This document shows positions 54,384 through 62,654 of a DNA stretch of 64,000 bases, in pieces. The stretch is from contig NZ_FNAE01000004.1 of assembly GCF_900101755.1 (NCBI RefSeq), positions 124,001-188,000 on the forward strand, given 5' to 3'. The stretch's first letter is position 1. Each line of letters begins with the position of its first letter. The position numbers and the translations under genes are program-made. Under the pieces are notes generated by a model. That model saw nothing but the letters and a program-made list of their open reading frames with translations, was not told where the DNA came from and ran no database searches. The stretch comes from Ectopseudomonas alcaliphila (GTDB lineage: Bacteria; Pseudomonadota; Gammaproteobacteria; Pseudomonadales; Pseudomonadaceae).

Positions 54384-55229
54384 ATGTATCGCAAGGTATT
54401 CGCCAACAAGGTGTTCGACCGCAAGGTTGTACTCATCACGGGAGGTTGTGCCGGTATCGGTCGCGCCCTGGCGATGCGCCTGGCCCAGGCTGGTGCGCGC
54501 CTGGTGATTCTCGATCTGCAGCAGGCGTCGCTGGACAGTCTGGTGCAGCACCTGGCCGATCATCACAACGCCGAGGCTCTGGGGCTGCTCTGCGACGTGG
54601 CGGACGCCGAGGCGGTGCAGCGCGCGGTGGCGCTGGCGGTGGAGCGTTTCGGTGGTATCGATGTGCTGGTCAACAATGCCGGTATCACTCATCGCAGCAC
54701 CTTCGCCGAGACCAGTCTGGAAGTCTTCCAGCGGGTCATGGCGGTCAACTATTTCGGCGCGCTCTACTGTACGCAGGCCGCGCTGCCCAGCCTGATTGCC
54801 CGGGGCGGGCAGATCATCGTGCTCAGCTCGCTATCGGGCATCGCGCCCTTGCTCTATCGCAGCGCCTACAACGCCAGCAAGCATGCGCTGCACGGCTTGT
54901 TCGAGACGCTGCGCTTTGAGCTCAAGGGCTCGGGTGTGAACGTGATGCTGGTGTGCCCCGGTTTTACCGCCACCGACCTGCGCAAGAACGCCCTGGTCGG
55001 TGACGGCTCGGTGGCCGCTCAACCACCCTTGGCGATGGGCAAGGTGGCTTCGCCGCAGGATGTCGCCGAGGCCATCTACCGTGGGGCGCTCAAACGCCGG
55101 CGTCTGCTGGTGTTGTCCAACGTCGATTGGCGCGCCCGGGTGCTGGCGCGCTTCTTCCCGAGGCTGTTCGAACGGGTGCTGCTACCGCGGCTTTCCGGGT
55201 TGCGGCCGCAGGGCTCGGGGCGCAATTGA
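54384..55229 (+). CDS. Short-chain dehydrogenase/reductase
   Basis: The 281-residue SDR (ATG 54384, MYRKVFANKVFDRKVVLITGG) has the cofactor loop TGGCAGIGRALA, the NNAG motif VLVNNAGITHRST, and the catalytic Ser/Tyr/Lys in SSLSGIAPLLYRSAYNASKHAL. The C-terminal end (ARFFPRLFERVLLPRLSG) is a basic amphipathic helix, suggesting membrane association as in related lipid-active SDRs. Its stop overlaps the ATG of the next gene by one base. Confidence 0.9.
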   Translation: MYRKVFANKVFDRKVVLITGGCAGIGRALAMRLAQAGARLVILDLQQASLDSLVQHLADHHNAEALGLLCDVADAEAVQRAVALAVERFGGIDVLVNNAGITHRSTFAETSLEVFQRVMAVNYFGALYCTQAALPSLIARGGQIIVLSSLSGIAPLLYRSAYNASKHALHGLFETLRFELKGSGVNVMLVCPGFTATDLRKNALVGDGSVAAQPPLAMGKVASPQDVAEAIYRGALKRRRLLVLSNVDWRARVLARFFPRLFERVLLPRLSGLRPQGSGRN

Positions 55230-55972
55230 TGCGTCTCTGGCTGCTCGCACTGCTGATCCTGGCGCCTCTGTGCAGGGCCGGCGAAGGCCAACCCTTGAGG
55301 GTGATGACCGACCTCTGGCCGCCGTTTCGCATGGAAGACGAGAACGGCCAGTTGCAGGGGCTGGATATCGATCTGCTGGCCGAACTGTCACGGCGCACCG
55401 GGCTGCGTTTCGACGTGGAGCGGGCGCCCTGGGCGAGAGGTCTGGCTGCGCTGGAGCAGGGCAAGGCTGACCTGATGACCGGGCTGGCCAGGACGGCTGA
55501 GCGTGAGCGCTACATCCAGTATCTGGATGCGCCGTACTACGCCTGCTCGCCGCGCTTCTACGCCAATCCGGCGCTGGCCACGCGCCTGGACGACTATGGG
55601 AAGCTTCGCGGGCTGCGCATCGGCCATGTGCGGGAGTCGGTGTACTTCCAGCCATTCGATGGCGATCAGGCGTTAAACAAGGTCGGGGTCAGTAACGAGA
55701 GCCAGTTACTGGAGATGCTCGCGCGCGGTCGTATCGACGTACTGGTGGGCACCGACTGCCAGGTCGACTACGCCTTGCTTACCCCTGAACTGGGCGGGCG
55801 CATCGTCAAGGCGGCCTACCGTCCCGAGACTCGCACCGAACTCTATATCGGCTTTTCCCGTCAGCGCCTGGACCGCTTGCCACAACTTGCGGCCGCGCTC
55901 GAGGCGCTGCTCCGCGAGGGCTGGGTAGCGCGAGCGGCGCGGCGCTATCAGACGGTGGTGGCGCATCAGTAG
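55229..55972 (+). CDS. Periplasmic solute-binding protein, family 3-like
   Basis: The 247-residue product (ATG 55229) has a Sec signal peptide (MRLWLLALLILAPLCRAGEG) and the family 3 fold: LRVMTDLWPPFRMEDENGQLQGLDIDLLAELSRRTGL and ALEQGKADLMTGLARTAERERYIQYLDAPYY. The ATG overlaps the SDR stop (TGATG), so the two are coupled. As with 52102-52836, no ABC permease is present, leaving its role open. The two share fold but little visible sequence beyond it. Confidence 0.82.
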   Translation: MRLWLLALLILAPLCRAGEGQPLRVMTDLWPPFRMEDENGQLQGLDIDLLAELSRRTGLRFDVERAPWARGLAALEQGKADLMTGLARTAERERYIQYLDAPYYACSPRFYANPALATRLDDYGKLRGLRIGHVRESVYFQPFDGDQALNKVGVSNESQLLEMLARGRIDVLVGTDCQVDYALLTPELGGRIVKAAYRPETRTELYIGFSRQRLDRLPQLAAALEALLREGWVARAARRYQTVVAHQ

Positions 55973-55981
55973 CAGGCCGTG

Positions 55982-56419
55982 TCAGCCATGATCGTGCGGC
56001 TCGACGTACAGCTCGTACATCAGCTCCATATCCCAGTACGCCGCCTCGATCTTGTGGCCGTCGAGATCCCTGACGAAACAACCGTAGTAGGGCTCGCCGT
56101 AGTCCGGGCGCGGGCCTGGCTGGCCTTCGTCCTTGCCACCGGCTGCCAGCGCTGCCTCGTGAAAGGCATGTACCGAGGCCTTGTCCGGGGCGACGAAGCC
56201 GAAATGGCTGCCGTTGCCGAGGGTTGCCGGCTGGCCATTGATCGGTGTCTGCACCCAGAACTCCGGGTACTCGCGGCCGAACGCTACCGCACCGGGGTGG
56301 CGCATGATCTCCCGGCAACCGAGGGTGGCCAGGACCTTGGCGTAGAAGGTGCTGGCGGCGTCGAAGTCGTTGGTGCCGATGGAGACGTGGGACAGGATGC
56401 TGGGGTTCGTTTCGCTCAT
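55982..56419 (-). CDS. VOC-family (glyoxalase/bleomycin-resistance fold) protein
   Basis: The 145-residue protein (ATG 56419, MSETNPSILSHVSIGTNDF) shows two beta-alpha-beta-beta-beta units: LSHVSIGTNDFDAASTFYAKVLATLG and GSHFGFVAPDKASVHAFHEAALAAGG, ending in FVRDLDGHKIEAAYWD. Metal ligands would be His11-region, and the Glu near the C-terminus (IEAAY). Substrate unknown. It is convergent with the solute-binding gene, nine bases apart. Confidence 0.85.
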   Translation of the reverse strand: MSETNPSILSHVSIGTNDFDAASTFYAKVLATLGCREIMRHPGAVAFGREYPEFWVQTPINGQPATLGNGSHFGFVAPDKASVHAFHEAALAAGGKDEGQPGPRPDYGEPYYGCFVRDLDGHKIEAAYWDMELMYELYVEPHDHG

Positions 56420-56453
56420 GGCGCGCTCTCCTTGGTGGGCCAAAACAGCAAGC

Positions 56454-57119
56454 CTAGTCGGTGTTTTCATCGGTCGCCTGCTGCGGCTCGAGCAGCATGA
56501 ACAGGCGGAACAGCACCACGATGGCGAACAGTTGCAGGAAGCCGTTGCCGGCCTGATGCAGCACCCACAGCAGGGTGTCGCTTGGGTTCGGCTGCGTCCA
56601 CCAGTCGAGCAGCCACAACGGCACCAGCACGTTGGCCAGGCAGGCGAACACCGGCCAGAAACGACCTTCGGTCATGGTGAAGCTGGCCTGCAGCGCGCGT
56701 AGCGGCGGCTCCTGGCGCAGCACCAGGATCAGCTCGGAGAAGGCCAGGCGCATCATGATCCAGATGCCCGGCACGATGAACAGCGACAGGCCGAGCATGA
56801 TCGCCAACGTGCTCAGCCCCGCCATCAGGGCGAAGGTCGGCCACAGTTGCAGGCCTGCCGCGAACAGCTGCGCGTTGCCGGGCGTCTGCCCGATGCTGCG
56901 GGCATGCAGGAAGAGAATCAGCGGCGCGGCGTACAACGGATAGAAAAGAATGCCGAGCAGTACGCCATAGGCGGGGTTGGCGTCGTCGCCGAGCTGGGCG
57001 GCCAGAAGCGTCTGGGCGATGGCTTCGAGCAGCAGCAGTGGCAGGGTCAGGCGGGCAATGGCCAGCAGGTTGTGGCTGGAGAAGAACCAGGCGTCGCGCA
57101 GGATGGAAAGAGGACTCAT
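56454..57119 (-). CDS. YciC-like (UPF0259) membrane protein
   Basis: From the ATG at 57119 (MSPLSILRDAWFFSSHNLLAIARLTLPLLLLEAIAQ) the 221-residue protein has about six membrane helices. The start and the spacing of helices, with segment RLAFSELILVLRQEPPLRALQASFTMTEGRFW, resemble the YciC/UPF0259 family. Function unknown. The C-terminus is acidic (QATDENTD). Confidence 0.7.
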   Translation of the reverse strand: MSPLSILRDAWFFSSHNLLAIARLTLPLLLLEAIAQTLLAAQLGDDANPAYGVLLGILFYPLYAAPLILFLHARSIGQTPGNAQLFAAGLQLWPTFALMAGLSTLAIMLGLSLFIVPGIWIMMRLAFSELILVLRQEPPLRALQASFTMTEGRFWPVFACLANVLVPLWLLDWWTQPNPSDTLLWVLHQAGNGFLQLFAIVVLFRLFMLLEPQQATDENTD

Positions 57120-57182
57120 CGGCAGATTACCAAGTGTAGGGGCGCGGGCTCTGTGGCCAGGCACCAGGGCAGTCGAATGGGG

Positions 57183-57668
57183 TCAAGGGTACTCCAGCTG
57201 CGCATTGGGTAGCGCGGCGAGCAAACGCGGTAGTTCGCCGCCGGGCACTTCCAGGGTCAGCTCGGGTGGGCCAGGTGAATACAGCAGAAAGTCGCACGCC
57301 AGCACCGCGCGGTCGATCAGCAGGGTGATGCGGGTGTCATGGCCGAACGGGCAGGCGCACATCGGTACGCAACCGGTGTGTTCGATCAGTTCCTCGTCGC
57401 TGGCAATGCGCGGGCGGCTGCCGAGCAGCGCTTTGAGCCTGGTCCAGTCGGCGCGAGCGCCTTCGAGGGTAACCAGCATCGCGTAGCGCTCGGCGCCGAA
57501 GCGCAGGAACAGGCTCTTGCTCTCCACGCCGCGCAGGCCGAAACGCTGGCGCACGGCGTGGGCGGTGGAGTAATCCAGCACCGGCTCGTGCTCGACCAGG
57601 CGATGGGCGATATCCAGGCGTTGCAGCAGTTCGAGATTGCGCTGGCAAAGCTGTTGTAGAGGCGTCAT
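57183..57668 (-). CDS. YbaK/aminoacyl-tRNA deacylase-domain protein
   Basis: The 161-residue protein (ATG 57668, MTPLQQLCQRNLELLQRL) has the YbaK/ProX fold: VLDYSTAHAVRQRFGLRGVESKSLFLRFGAERYAMLVTLEGARADW and EELIEHTGCVPMCACPFGHD. Relatives deacylate mischarged tRNAs in trans, notably Cys- or Ala-tRNA(Pro). The conserved lysine expected early in the domain appears as the K in VESKSLFL. Substrate unassigned. Confidence 0.85.
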   Translation of the reverse strand: MTPLQQLCQRNLELLQRLDIAHRLVEHEPVLDYSTAHAVRQRFGLRGVESKSLFLRFGAERYAMLVTLEGARADWTRLKALLGSRPRIASDEELIEHTGCVPMCACPFGHDTRITLLIDRAVLACDFLLYSPGPPELTLEVPGGELPRLLAALPNAQLEYP

Positions 57669-57770
57669 GGCAGCAAGGATAGGGTTTGCGCCGCGCCCGG
57701 GCCAGCCCCGCCCGCATGCTCTGCCCAGCTCTGGCATACTGGCGCCTTCGTCGACCCCCGAGGACTCCCG

Positions 57771-58250
57771 GTGAAGAAGATCGCCGTATTCGCCGATGTG
57801 CAGAACCTCTACTACACGGTGCGCCAGGTCTATGGCTGCCATTTCGATTACAGCGTGCTGTGGGCGGAGGTCAGCCGCCGTGGTGTGATCGTCGAAGCGT
57901 ACGCCTATGCCATCGACCGTGGCGACGCCAAGCAGCAGCAGTTCCAGCAGATCCTGCGCAAGCTGGGCTTCACCGTGAAGCTCAAACCCTATATCCAGCG
58001 CAGCGACGGTTCGGCCAAGGGCGACTGGGACGTGGGCATCACCATCGACGTGCTCGATGCCGTCGGGCGCGTCGACGAAATCGTTCTGGCCTCTGGCGAT
58101 GGCGACTTCGACTTGCTGCTCGAGCGCGTGCGCAGCCGGGGCGTCGAGGCCATCGCCTATGGCGCGCCCGGGCTGACGGCGCAGTCGCTGATCCGCGCCG
58201 CCAGCCTGTATGTGCCCATTGAGGGCGATCTGCTGTTGCGCAATTTCTGA
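57771..58250 (+). CDS. NYN-domain (LabA/DUF88) putative RNase
   Basis: The 159-residue protein starts at GTG 57771 with KKIAVFADVQNLYYTVRQVYG, the acidic N-terminal motif of the PIN-like NYN domain. Further acidic residues lie in AKGDWDVGITIDVLDAVG and VLASGDGDFDLLLERVRSRG. NYN proteins are predicted metal-dependent ribonucleases. The DnaQ-like exonuclease gene starts eight bases after its stop, and both use GTG starts, suggesting a two-gene nuclease operon. Confidence 0.88.
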   Translation: MKKIAVFADVQNLYYTVRQVYGCHFDYSVLWAEVSRRGVIVEAYAYAIDRGDAKQQQFQQILRKLGFTVKLKPYIQRSDGSAKGDWDVGITIDVLDAVGRVDEIVLASGDGDFDLLLERVRSRGVEAIAYGAPGLTAQSLIRAASLYVPIEGDLLLRNF

Positions 58251-58258
58251 GGCCTTAC

Positions 58259-58861
58259 GTGGAATCCATTGCAGTCATCGACTTCGAAACCACCGGTGTG
58301 TCGCCGAGCCAGGCGCGCGCCACCGAGATCGGCGTGGCGATCATCGAGGATGGCCGCATCGTCGACCGTTACCAGAGCCTGATGAACAGCGGTGCCTGGG
58401 TGCCACCGTTCATCGAGCAGCTCACCGGCATCAGCAACGCCATGCTGCGCAAGGCGCCGCCGTCGGACCAGGTGATGAACGAGGTGGCCGATTTCATCGG
58501 CGAACGGCCGCTGCTGGCGCATAACGCGTCCTTCGACCAGAAGTTCTGGGACGCCGAGCTGGCGCGCGTGCGTCGCCGTCGTGCGCAGCCCTTCGCCTGC
58601 TCACTGCTGCTGTCGCGCCGTCTGCTGCCCGAGGCGCCGAGCCACAAGCTGGGCAATCTCAACGCCTGGGCCGGCCTGCCGGACACCGGTCGTGCTCACC
58701 GCGCCCTGGCCGACGCCGAGATGGCAGCGAACCTGACGTTGCACCTGTTCGGCCTGTTGCGCGAGCGCCATGGCCGGCACCAGGCCGATCATGCGTTTCT
58801 CTGTCAGTTGCAGAACCTCTCCGCCGCCAAGGTGCGAGCATTGCTGGCCGCTGCCAGCTGA
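58259..58861 (+). CDS. DnaQ-like DEDDh 3'-5' exonuclease
   Basis: The 200-residue protein starts at GTG 58259. It shows the DEDDh residues: Asp8 and Glu10 in IAVIDFETTG, an Asp in HNASFDQKFWD, and the final His/Asp in GRAHRALADAEMAANL. Such stand-alone exonucleases trim DNA or RNA 3' ends; the substrate is not evident. It is adjacent to the NYN gene with eight bases between them. Downstream is about 280 bases of repeat-rich DNA before rhlE. Confidence 0.9.
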   Translation: MESIAVIDFETTGVSPSQARATEIGVAIIEDGRIVDRYQSLMNSGAWVPPFIEQLTGISNAMLRKAPPSDQVMNEVADFIGERPLLAHNASFDQKFWDAELARVRRRRAQPFACSLLLSRRLLPEAPSHKLGNLNAWAGLPDTGRAHRALADAEMAANLTLHLFGLLRERHGRHQADHAFLCQLQNLSAAKVRALLAAAS

Positions 58862-58952
58862 GTTTGCCTCGAACCTGCTGTCGCGGCTAAAGCCCCTCCC
58901 ACGGTTTTTCTTGCGCGTTCGGGATTGCTGCGGCTGAAGCTGCTGCGGGTTG

Positions 58953-59011
58953 GTAGCCCGGATGCAATCCGGGGAGGCGGTGGCAATGGTCCCGGATTTC
59001 ATCCGGGCTAC
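58953..59011. repeat. GTAG...CTAC REP palindrome
   Basis: GTAGCCCGGATGCAATCCGG (from 58953) is mirrored by CCGGATTTCATCCGGGCTAC (ending 59011), with one mismatch pair. It is one of three members of this family in the window, with 60966-61022 and a fragment at 14758-14776. Upstream, GTCGCGGCTAAAGCCCCTCC (about 58880) relates to the repeat at 60509-60576. Together these fill the gap between the exonuclease gene and rhlE. Confidence 0.85.
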
Positions 59012-59145
59012 GTGAGGTCAAAGTCCGTGGTGCGGCTGGACACCTGTGGGAGGCGCTTCAGCGGCGATCTTTACCGAGGTTGAAGGCGCTCGGCAGGGGG
59101 ACAGGGTAAACTGCGCGCCTGTTTCCTTTCCGATTCGGTTGCCCC

Positions 59146-60489
59146 ATGACCTTTGCCTCCCTCGGTTTGATCGAGCCGCTGCTGCGCACCCTCGCTGACC
59201 TCGACTACCAGACTCCGACCCCGGTGCAGAGCCAGGCCATTCCTGCCGTGCTCAAGGGCCGTGATCTGATGGCCGCGGCGCAGACCGGTACCGGCAAGAC
59301 CGCCGGTTTCGCCCTGCCGCTGCTGCAGCGCCTGACCCTGGAAGGCCCGCAGGTGGCGAGCAACTCCGTGCGTGCGCTGGTGCTGACGCCGACCCGCGAG
59401 TTGGCCGAGCAGGTGCTGCAGAGCTTCCAGGCCTACGGCCAGAATCTGCCATTGACCAGCTACGCGGTGTACGGCGGGGTCAGCATCAACCCGCAGATGA
59501 TGGCGTTGCGCAAGGGCGTCGACGTGCTGGTGGCCACACCGGGGCGGCTGCTCGACCTGTATCGGCAGAACGCGGTGAAGTTCTCCCAGTTGCAGACCTT
59601 GGTGCTGGATGAAGCCGACCGCATGCTCGATCTGGGCTTCGCCCGCGAGCTGGACGAGCTGTTCAGCGCACTGCCGAAAAAGCGCCAGACCCTGCTGTTC
59701 TCCGCCACCTTCTCCGACGTTATCCGGCAGATGGCCGGCGAGCTGCTGCGCGACCCGCTGTCGGTGGAAGTCAGCCCGCGCAACGCCGCCGCCAAGAGCG
59801 TCAAGCAGTGGCTGATCCCGGTGGACAAGAAGCGCAAGAGCGAGTTGTTCCTGCACCTGTTGCAGGAAAAGCGCTGGGGCCAGGTGCTGGTGTTCGCCAA
59901 GACCCGCAAGGGCGTCGACCAGCTGGAGCAGGAGCTGCTGGCAATGGGCGTGTCTGCCGATTCGATTCACGGCGACAAGCCGCAGCCGAGCCGCCTGCGT
60001 GCGCTGGAGCGCTTCAAGGCCGGCGAGGTGCAGATTCTGGTGGCCACCGACGTGGCCGCGCGTGGCCTGGATATTCATGACCTGCCGCTGGTGGTCAACC
60101 TCGACCTGCCGATCAACGCCGAGGATTACGTGCACCGCATCGGTCGCACCGGCCGCGCCGGCAGTACGGGCGAAGCGATTTCCCTGGTCTGTGCCGACGA
60201 GGTAGATCAGCTGGCGGCTATCGAGAATCTGACCCAGCAGTTGCTCAAGCGTGTCGACGAGCCGGATTTCATTCCTGATCACCGCGTACCGCTGACGGCG
60301 GTGGGTGGCCAGGTGCTGAAAAAGCCGAAGAAGCCCAAGCAGAAGCTGATCCCTGGTGCGGCCAAGCCTGCCGGCAAGGGCAATATCCACCTCGGCCGCT
60401 GGTTCGAGGAAGAAGATGCCAAGCCCAAGGCCAAGGCGGTGCGCAAGGTGCCGAGCTTCGGCAGCAAGCCCAAGGGCGGCAAGAAGTAA
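59146..60489 (+). CDS. rhlE: DEAD-box RNA helicase RhlE-like
   Basis: The 447-residue helicase has the Q motif region (FASLGL...YQTPTPVQSQAIP), Walker A AQTGTGKT (45-52), DEAD at 155-158 (VLDEADRM), SAT, and the C-terminal motif HRIGRTGRAG. The tail is Lys/Pro-rich (KKPKKPKQKLIPG) and shorter than in some RhlE proteins. RhlE-type helicases affect ribosome assembly and RNA turnover and matter in the cold. Position matches recalled P. aeruginosa rhlE. Confidence 0.93.
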   Translation: MTFASLGLIEPLLRTLADLDYQTPTPVQSQAIPAVLKGRDLMAAAQTGTGKTAGFALPLLQRLTLEGPQVASNSVRALVLTPTRELAEQVLQSFQAYGQNLPLTSYAVYGGVSINPQMMALRKGVDVLVATPGRLLDLYRQNAVKFSQLQTLVLDEADRMLDLGFARELDELFSALPKKRQTLLFSATFSDVIRQMAGELLRDPLSVEVSPRNAAAKSVKQWLIPVDKKRKSELFLHLLQEKRWGQVLVFAKTRKGVDQLEQELLAMGVSADSIHGDKPQPSRLRALERFKAGEVQILVATDVAARGLDIHDLPLVVNLDLPINAEDYVHRIGRTGRAGSTGEAISLVCADEVDQLAAIENLTQQLLKRVDEPDFIPDHRVPLTAVGGQVLKKPKKPKQKLIPGAAKPAGKGNIHLGRWFEEEDAKPKAKAVRKVPSFGSKPKGGKK

Positions 60490-60508
60490 GGGCTCTGACT
60501 GGAAGAGC

Positions 60509-60576
60509 TCGCGGCTAACGCGGAATCGCTCCCACATTGCAGGACATGCAACTGTGGGAGGGGCTTTAGCCGCGAC
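60509..60576. repeat. Intergenic inverted repeat after rhlE
   Basis: TCGCGGCTAACGCGGAATCG and TCCCACATTGC on the left pair imperfectly with GCAACTGTGGGAGGGGCTTT and AGCCGCGA on the right. It lies between the convergent rhlE and VOC genes and may serve as a terminator for both. Confidence 0.7.
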
Positions 60577-60941
60577 TAGTCGATGTTCTGGCCGATGCGC
60601 CAGAGCACGCCGCTGGGGTCGATCACCACGAAGTCGCGCATGCCCCAGGGCTGGTCCTGCGGCGGCACCAGGCGTGAGCCGAAGCGTTCATCCAGGCGTG
60701 CCGCCTGAATCTGTTCCCACCAGGCATCGACGTCTTCCACCAGCAGGTGCATGACGAAGTTTTCCGCCTGTTCCTTCACGTAGAAGTTCTGCAGCAGGAA
60801 GGCGCAGTGCTCGCCATGGCTGAAATAGGCCAGCTGTTCATCGGACCAGCCGGGCTTGAAGCCCATCGCCTGGTAGAAGTCCTTGCTCAGTTCGAAGTCC
60901 CGTGCCGGGACGAAGGTTTTCAGTTCAACACTGCGCAGCAT
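60576..60941 (-). CDS. VOC-family protein
   Basis: The 121-residue protein (ATG 60941, MLRSVELKTFVPARDFELSKDF) has the glyoxalase/dioxygenase VOC fold in one domain: YQAMGFKPGWSDEQLAYFSHGEHCAFLLQNF and HLLVEDVDAWWEQIQAARLDE, ending WGMRDFVVIDPSGVLWRIGQN. It resembles uncharacterised bacterial members. No catalytic assignment is possible. It is convergent with rhlE. Confidence 0.85.
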   Translation of the reverse strand: MLRSVELKTFVPARDFELSKDFYQAMGFKPGWSDEQLAYFSHGEHCAFLLQNFYVKEQAENFVMHLLVEDVDAWWEQIQAARLDERFGSRLVPPQDQPWGMRDFVVIDPSGVLWRIGQNID

Positions 60942-60965
60942 GTAAATCCCTTTTTCGTTGGAACG

Positions 60966-61022
60966 GTAGCCGGATGCAATCCGGAAACAGTTGGCACCGG
61001 CCCCGGATTGCATCCGGGCTAC
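60966..61022. repeat. GTAG...CTAC REP palindrome
   Basis: GTAGCCGGATGCAATCCGG (60966-60984) pairs with CCGGATTGCATCCGGGCTAC (61003-61022), separated by 18 bases; one arm has an extra G. It is the same family as 58953-59011 and lies between the VOC and PAS genes. Confidence 0.85.
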
Positions 61023-61029
61023 GGCGTTT

Positions 61030-61467
61030 TTATCGAGCCGGTTGCGCCTGTGCCGCCACGGCCGCGGCCGTCATGTCGTAGATCACCAGGCAAACGTGCT
61101 CCACTGGCTGCCCGGCCAGTGGCAGCAGGGTGACGTTCTGGTACATGAAATCGGCCTGGCCGGTGATCGGTTGGTAACTCTTGAAGCGCATCAGGTACGG
61201 GCGTTGCTGCCACAGGCTGAAAGCTCGGGTGCCCAATTGCACCACGCTTTCCACCTTGCGCTCCAGCCAGGGGCGGTCGATGTCCGGGAACAGTTCGAAC
61301 AGCGAACGCCCCTGCACCTGATCGGGCCCCAGCCCGGAGTGGTTTTCCATGAAGGCGTTCCACACCTCGACGTGGTACTGGCGGTCGAGCACCACCACGC
61401 CGACGTCGATGCACTGCACGATGTCGAGCAGCCAGTGAACTTCCTTGATATCGATCTGTGCGGGCAT
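61030..61467 (-). CDS. PAS-domain protein
   Basis: The 145-residue protein is essentially one PAS domain: VHWLLDIVQCIDVGVVVLDRQYHVEVWNAFMENHSGLGPDQVQGRSLFELFPDI is typical of the PAS core, followed by the beta-scaffold YLMRFKSYQPITGQADFMYQNVTLLPLAG. No output domain is attached. Its start is four bases from the end of the upstream REC-CheC gene, so the two form an operon. PAS could sense a small molecule or redox state for its partner. Confidence 0.85.
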   Translation of the reverse strand: MPAQIDIKEVHWLLDIVQCIDVGVVVLDRQYHVEVWNAFMENHSGLGPDQVQGRSLFELFPDIDRPWLERKVESVVQLGTRAFSLWQQRPYLMRFKSYQPITGQADFMYQNVTLLPLAGQPVEHVCLVIYDMTAAAVAAQAQPAR

Positions 61468-61471
61468 CGCC

Positions 61472-62473
61472 TCACTCCATCAGGTAGCCGATCTTGTCGG
61501 TCAGGCGTTTGATCGAATCTTCGGTGAACAGCAGCAGCAGGTCGAAGTGGATGGCATGACCTTCCAGGCTGTAGCTGATCTCCACGGCCAGCGTCTTGCG
61601 CCAGCGCTGGCGGTTGATCTGGATGAGTTGGTCGAGGCTGGCGTGCTGGCCGAGCAGTTGCGGGTGGCCCTGGGAGAAGCGCAGGTCGAGCTGTTCCGCG
61701 ACCCCGGCCAGACAAGCGCCGATCAGGATGCTGGCCAGATCCAGCAGCATCTCCGAGGTTTGCGCTTCGTTCTTCGGCTGCCAGCCGAGCAGGCGCGCCA
61801 TGTCGTTCACTTCCGAGTCATGGAACAGCAGCAGCGCCTCGCCAGCGATGGCCTCGCCGATGAACCCCTGGCAGATGGCGCTGAAGCGTTCGCCGCGCTG
61901 GGCGTCGAGCAGGGTCATGTGCAGCTCGCTGACTTCGAAGATATTCACCTGCGGCACCGGCAACTGCACGAACACACCCAGTACCTTGGCCAGCAGGGCG
62001 GCGGCGCGGCCCATGGCGACGTTGCTGACTTCGCGCAGGGCGTCACGGAAGCTGACTTTCAGGTCCGACAGCGCAGCGGCCTGGGCCTGCGCTGCGGGTG
62101 TGGCCTGCGGGTCGAACAGCTTCAGGTCGATCAGCGTCTGGCGCAGGATTTCGGGGTCGGCGGGTTTCTTGATGAAGGCCAGCGCGCCCAGCTCACGCAC
62201 GCGGCGCACGGCTTCTTCCTGCACGTCGCCGGAAACCACGATGACCTTGCTGCTGAGCCCTTCTGCGCGTAGCGCGGCCAGGGTCTGGTAGCCATCGAGT
62301 ACCGGCATGGTCAGGTCGAGCAGCATGACCGGGCCCAGGCCCTGACGGATCAAGGCCAGCGCCTCCTCGCCGTTGGTTGCCTGGCTGAGGGAAACCGGCC
62401 ATTCAGCCGGCAGCGCGCGGATCAATTGTTTGCGCGCCATGTTGGAGTCGTCGCAGACCAGCAGCGGGATCAC
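61472..62473 (-). CDS. Response regulator with CheC-like phosphatase domain
   Basis: The 333-residue protein has an N-terminal receiver domain with the phospho-acceptor Asp53 (VMLLDLTMPVLDGY), acidic pair DD at 8-9, and the conserved Lys in AFIKKPADPEIL. The C-terminal part (about 140-333) resembles CheC/CheX-type CheY-P phosphatase domains: DALREVSNVAMGRAAALLAKVLGVFVQLPVP and MLLDLASILIGACLAGVAEQL. A receiver fused to a CheC domain suggests a phosphorylation-controlled phosphatase or adaptor. It is cotranscribed with the PAS gene. Confidence 0.88.
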   Translation of the reverse strand: MIPLLVCDDSNMARKQLIRALPAEWPVSLSQATNGEEALALIRQGLGPVMLLDLTMPVLDGYQTLAALRAEGLSSKVIVVSGDVQEEAVRRVRELGALAFIKKPADPEILRQTLIDLKLFDPQATPAAQAQAAALSDLKVSFRDALREVSNVAMGRAAALLAKVLGVFVQLPVPQVNIFEVSELHMTLLDAQRGERFSAICQGFIGEAIAGEALLLFHDSEVNDMARLLGWQPKNEAQTSEMLLDLASILIGACLAGVAEQLDLRFSQGHPQLLGQHASLDQLIQINRQRWRKTLAVEISYSLEGHAIHFDLLLLFTEDSIKRLTDKIGYLME

Positions 62474-62590
62474 GGCGGGGGATTACCTGTGTGGGAAGCG
62501 CTAACTCTGAGCATAGCCGCAGCCCGTGAGGCGTCACGGCGGTTTCAGCGCTTTTTCAGCGCACGGTGTATGTAGCGTCGTGATCGTTTT

Positions 62591-62654
62591 GTAGGCGCCC
62601 GCTTGCGGGCGATCCGCTTCAGGCGAGCATCAATCGCCCGCAAGCGGGCGCCTA
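62591..62654. repeat. GTAG REP palindrome overlapping a stop codon
   Basis: GTAGGCGCCCGCTTGCGGGC (from 62591) pairs with GCCCGCAAGCGGGCGCCTAG (to 62654), with CTAG in place of the usual CTAC. The stop codon of the flavoprotein gene (62652-62654) is inside the right arm, so the final base change may have preserved the stop. It fills most of the gap after the REC-CheC gene. Confidence 0.85.
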
